Shown piece after piece: positions 22,481-23,994 of a DNA stretch of 23,994 nucleotides. The notes beneath the pieces are model-generated. The model saw only the letters and a program-made list of their open reading frames with translations, was not told the origin of the DNA and made no database searches. This DNA is from an uncultured Desulfobacterales bacterium. GTDB taxonomy: Bacteria > Desulfobacterota > Desulfobulbia > Desulfobulbales > Desulfocapsaceae. Position 1 is the stretch's first letter; every line of letters begins with the position of its first letter. The DNA lies in NCBI GenBank assembly GCA_937915545.1, contig CALGIJ010000014.1, positions 1-23,994 on the forward strand, in the 5' to 3' direction. The position numbers were made by a program, and so were the translations under genes.

Positions 22481-23855
22481 TTGAAGCAAGAATTATTGCA
22501 ACTAGCATTGCTGTAATCAAGAAACTACGAGCAACAGGTGTCAGTTTACTCATAATGTCCTCTAGTGTTTTATGTCTGGTTAATCCGTGCCAAGTCAGTG
22601 TTCCCGCAATTATCGTTAGCACTAAAGTTCTGTTGTCAGTTGCTAATACTTCTTTACCATTAAATCTCAAGAGAGCATGGATCATCTCAGCTAGATTATT
22701 GAAGCTTTCAGCCCGAAAAGGAATCCATGCCAAAGTTACAATCAAAAAAGTTAGAATAATCAAACTAGCGCGCATCAATGGGGGTAACGACCATGCTTTA
22801 AACTGTCTCCGTAAGCCATGTTCGATGACAAGCAATAATCCATGTAGCCAACCCCAGGCAACGAAGGTCAGAGAAGCACCATGCCACAATCCTCCGACAA
22901 ACATGGTGAAAGCCAGATTTAGTGAGGTGCGGGCAACACCGTCACTGTTCCCCCCTAAGGGAATATAGAGATAATCCCGTAACCATGTCGATAACGAGAT
23001 ATGCCAGCGCTTCCAGAAATCTGAAAAACCTAATGCTGCATATGGTGATTGAAAGTTATCTGGTAGGCTGAATCCAAAACAAAGAGCAGCTCCGATTGCA
23101 CAAAGCGAATATCCAGCAAAATCAAAAAAAATTTGCCCAGAAAAAGCCATCGCGGCAATGCTAGTATCTACAAAGCCATAATTATTAGGGTTTGTATAAA
23201 CCTGATCGGCCACAGGAGCCAATATAGTGTCAGCTAAGACAATTTTTGAAAAAAGGCCAAAGAGCACAAGTGTCAATCCCCAGGAAAACATAGCCAGAGT
23301 GGCTGCCCTCGGAGTTCGGCATTGTGGCAGAAACTCATCGGCCCGTACAATAGGGCCTGCCACCAATTGAGGAAAAAAGGTAACGTAAAGGGCAAAATCC
23401 CAAAAGTTTAGTGTTGGTTCGATATCCCGACGATAAACATCGATGATATAAGAGAGCGTTTGAAAGGTATAAAATGAAATACCTATAGGGAGAATTATAC
23501 CAAGATCTGGCGCCTGATAGGATATTCCGAAGATACCCATTGCGTCTGAAAATATCTGCAGTAAAAATTCAGAGTATTTGAAGTAGGTAAGCAGTCCGAT
23601 GTTGAAACACAAACTGAACAGCAATAAAGACAGCTTAGCTACCTCCTCCTGTGTTTTCCACAAACGCTGCGCAACCATGAAGTTGACCACTGTATAAAGC
23701 CATACAAGCAGAACCAAAGGTGGACTCCATGCGGCGTAAAATAGGTAACTTGCGCCCAATAAAAATAACTTTTGTTGACGCCAGACCCGTAGAGTGTAAT
23801 AGCCGCAAAGAACAAGGAAGAAAAAGGCAATGAAGAGAAAAGAATCAAACTGCAT
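22443..23855 (-). CDS. MBOAT-family membrane O-acyltransferase (AlgI/DltB-like)
   Basis: The 470-residue polytopic membrane protein has family landmarks in order: PIGISFYTFQTLSYIIDVYR (123-142), FFPQLVAGPIVRADEFLPQ (160-178), SDFWKRWHISLSTWLRDYLY (278-297, including His285) and GGLWHGASLTF with the catalytic His325. Proteins of this type move acetyl or other acyl groups across the membrane for modifying alginate, other polysaccharides or teichoic acids. It is followed, with an overlap, by the SGNH partner. No polysaccharide synthase gene is in the window; the rest of the locus would lie to the right. The ATG at 23855 lacks a good ribosome-binding site. AT-rich composition suggests later acquisition than the metabolic genes. 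Confidence 0.9.
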   Translation of the reverse strand: MQFDSFLFIAFFFLVLCGYYTLRVWRQQKLFLLGASYLFYAAWSPPLVLLVWLYTVVNFMVAQRLWKTQEEVAKLSLLLFSLCFNIGLLTYFKYSEFLLQIFSDAMGIFGISYQAPDLGIILPIGISFYTFQTLSYIIDVYRRDIEPTLNFWDFALYVTFFPQLVAGPIVRADEFLPQCRTPRAATLAMFSWGLTLVLFGLFSKIVLADTILAPVADQVYTNPNNYGFVDTSIAAMAFSGQIFFDFAGYSLCAIGAALCFGFSLPDNFQSPYAALGFSDFWKRWHISLSTWLRDYLYIPLGGNSDGVARTSLNLAFTMFVGGLWHGASLTFVAWGWLHGLLLVIEHGLRRQFKAWSLPPLMRASLIILTFLIVTLAWIPFRAESFNNLAEMIHALLRFNGKEVLATDNRTLVLTIIAGTLTWHGLTRHKTLEDIMSKLTPVARSFLITAMLVAIILASNGDSRAFIYFQF

Positions 23856-23994
23856 AACGTTATATAGTTAACATAGTGTAAATTGGTTTAAGGGATCGCT
23901 CATTTTCTGTTTATCTCCCCTGTTTATAAAAACATTTATTGTACAGAGACAGTAATTACCTGACACTTTAGCCCTTGGTCGGGCGAAAAATTAC
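23856..23994. other. Upstream region of the MBOAT gene at the right edge
   Basis: On the minus strand a GGGGAG site precedes an 11-codon frame (ATG near 23904) about 45 bases before the MBOAT start. It may be a leader peptide or chance. No clear promoter is seen. Confidence 0.25.

Noticed and set aside
1..23994. CRISPR arrays, tRNA, rRNA, intact insertion sequences or transposases
   Set aside because: No regularly spaced repeats, tRNA cloverleaf, rRNA segment or transposase frame was found on reading both strands.

Overview
The window looks like a chromosomal segment of a strict or facultative anaerobe of the Desulfobacterota (deltaproteobacterial) type. The clues are a DsrC/TusE-family sulfur-relay gene, a LutABC lactate oxidation operon, and an acyl-CoA operon that contains both an AMP-forming and an ADP-forming acyl-CoA synthetase. 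No rRNA or tRNA gene is visible, so the taxon is an inference from gene content. The metabolic genes are GC-rich. The long gaps between them and the right-hand exopolysaccharide genes are clearly AT-richer.

Layout. (1) 1-257: the 5' part of a minus-strand ABC-type substrate-binding protein, running off the left edge, followed by a 30-bp palindrome. (2) 386-3308: lutA-lutB-lutC, translationally coupled (4-bp and 1-bp overlaps), encoding an iron-sulfur lactate dehydrogenase complex. (3) 3426-4772, minus strand: an ATP-grasp ligase-like protein and a small DUF4149-type membrane protein. (4) 5163-6378: an unusual run of small genes, starting with a promoter/palindrome and an attenuator-like leader, then a DsrC/TusE-family gene that is frameshifted as read and lacks both canonical redox cysteines, then an 84-aa protein, then a 51-aa cysteine-rich peptide. 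(5) 7012-8064: a sulfite-oxidase-family molybdopterin protein without a signal peptide. (6) 9025-16779: a TetR regulator, thiolase, AMP-forming acyl-CoA synthetase, acyl-CoA dehydrogenase and ADP-forming acyl-CoA synthetase, all on the plus strand, which looks like a regulated fatty- or organic-acid beta-oxidation operon. (7) 17105-19646: a divergent LysR regulator / DHA2-type MFS efflux pair, probably an acquired cassette. (8) 20325-20723: a membrane-anchored coiled-coil protein lying between two diverged 78-bp direct repeats that each encode a hydrophobic micropeptide. (9) 21383-23855, minus strand: an MBOAT O-acyltransferase and an SGNH-fold partner, a polysaccharide O-acetylation pair.

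How the parts may work together. LutABC feeds electrons from lactate into metabolism. The acyl-CoA operon activates an acid, oxidises it, cleaves the product with thiolase, and could recover ATP from acyl-CoA through the ADP-forming synthetase. The best candidates for something undescribed are the small sulfur-related cluster at 5163-6378 (leader, cysteine-less DsrC paralogue and two small partners) and the micropeptide repeats at 19823-20998. All functional statements rest on reading motifs by eye; no database search was possible.
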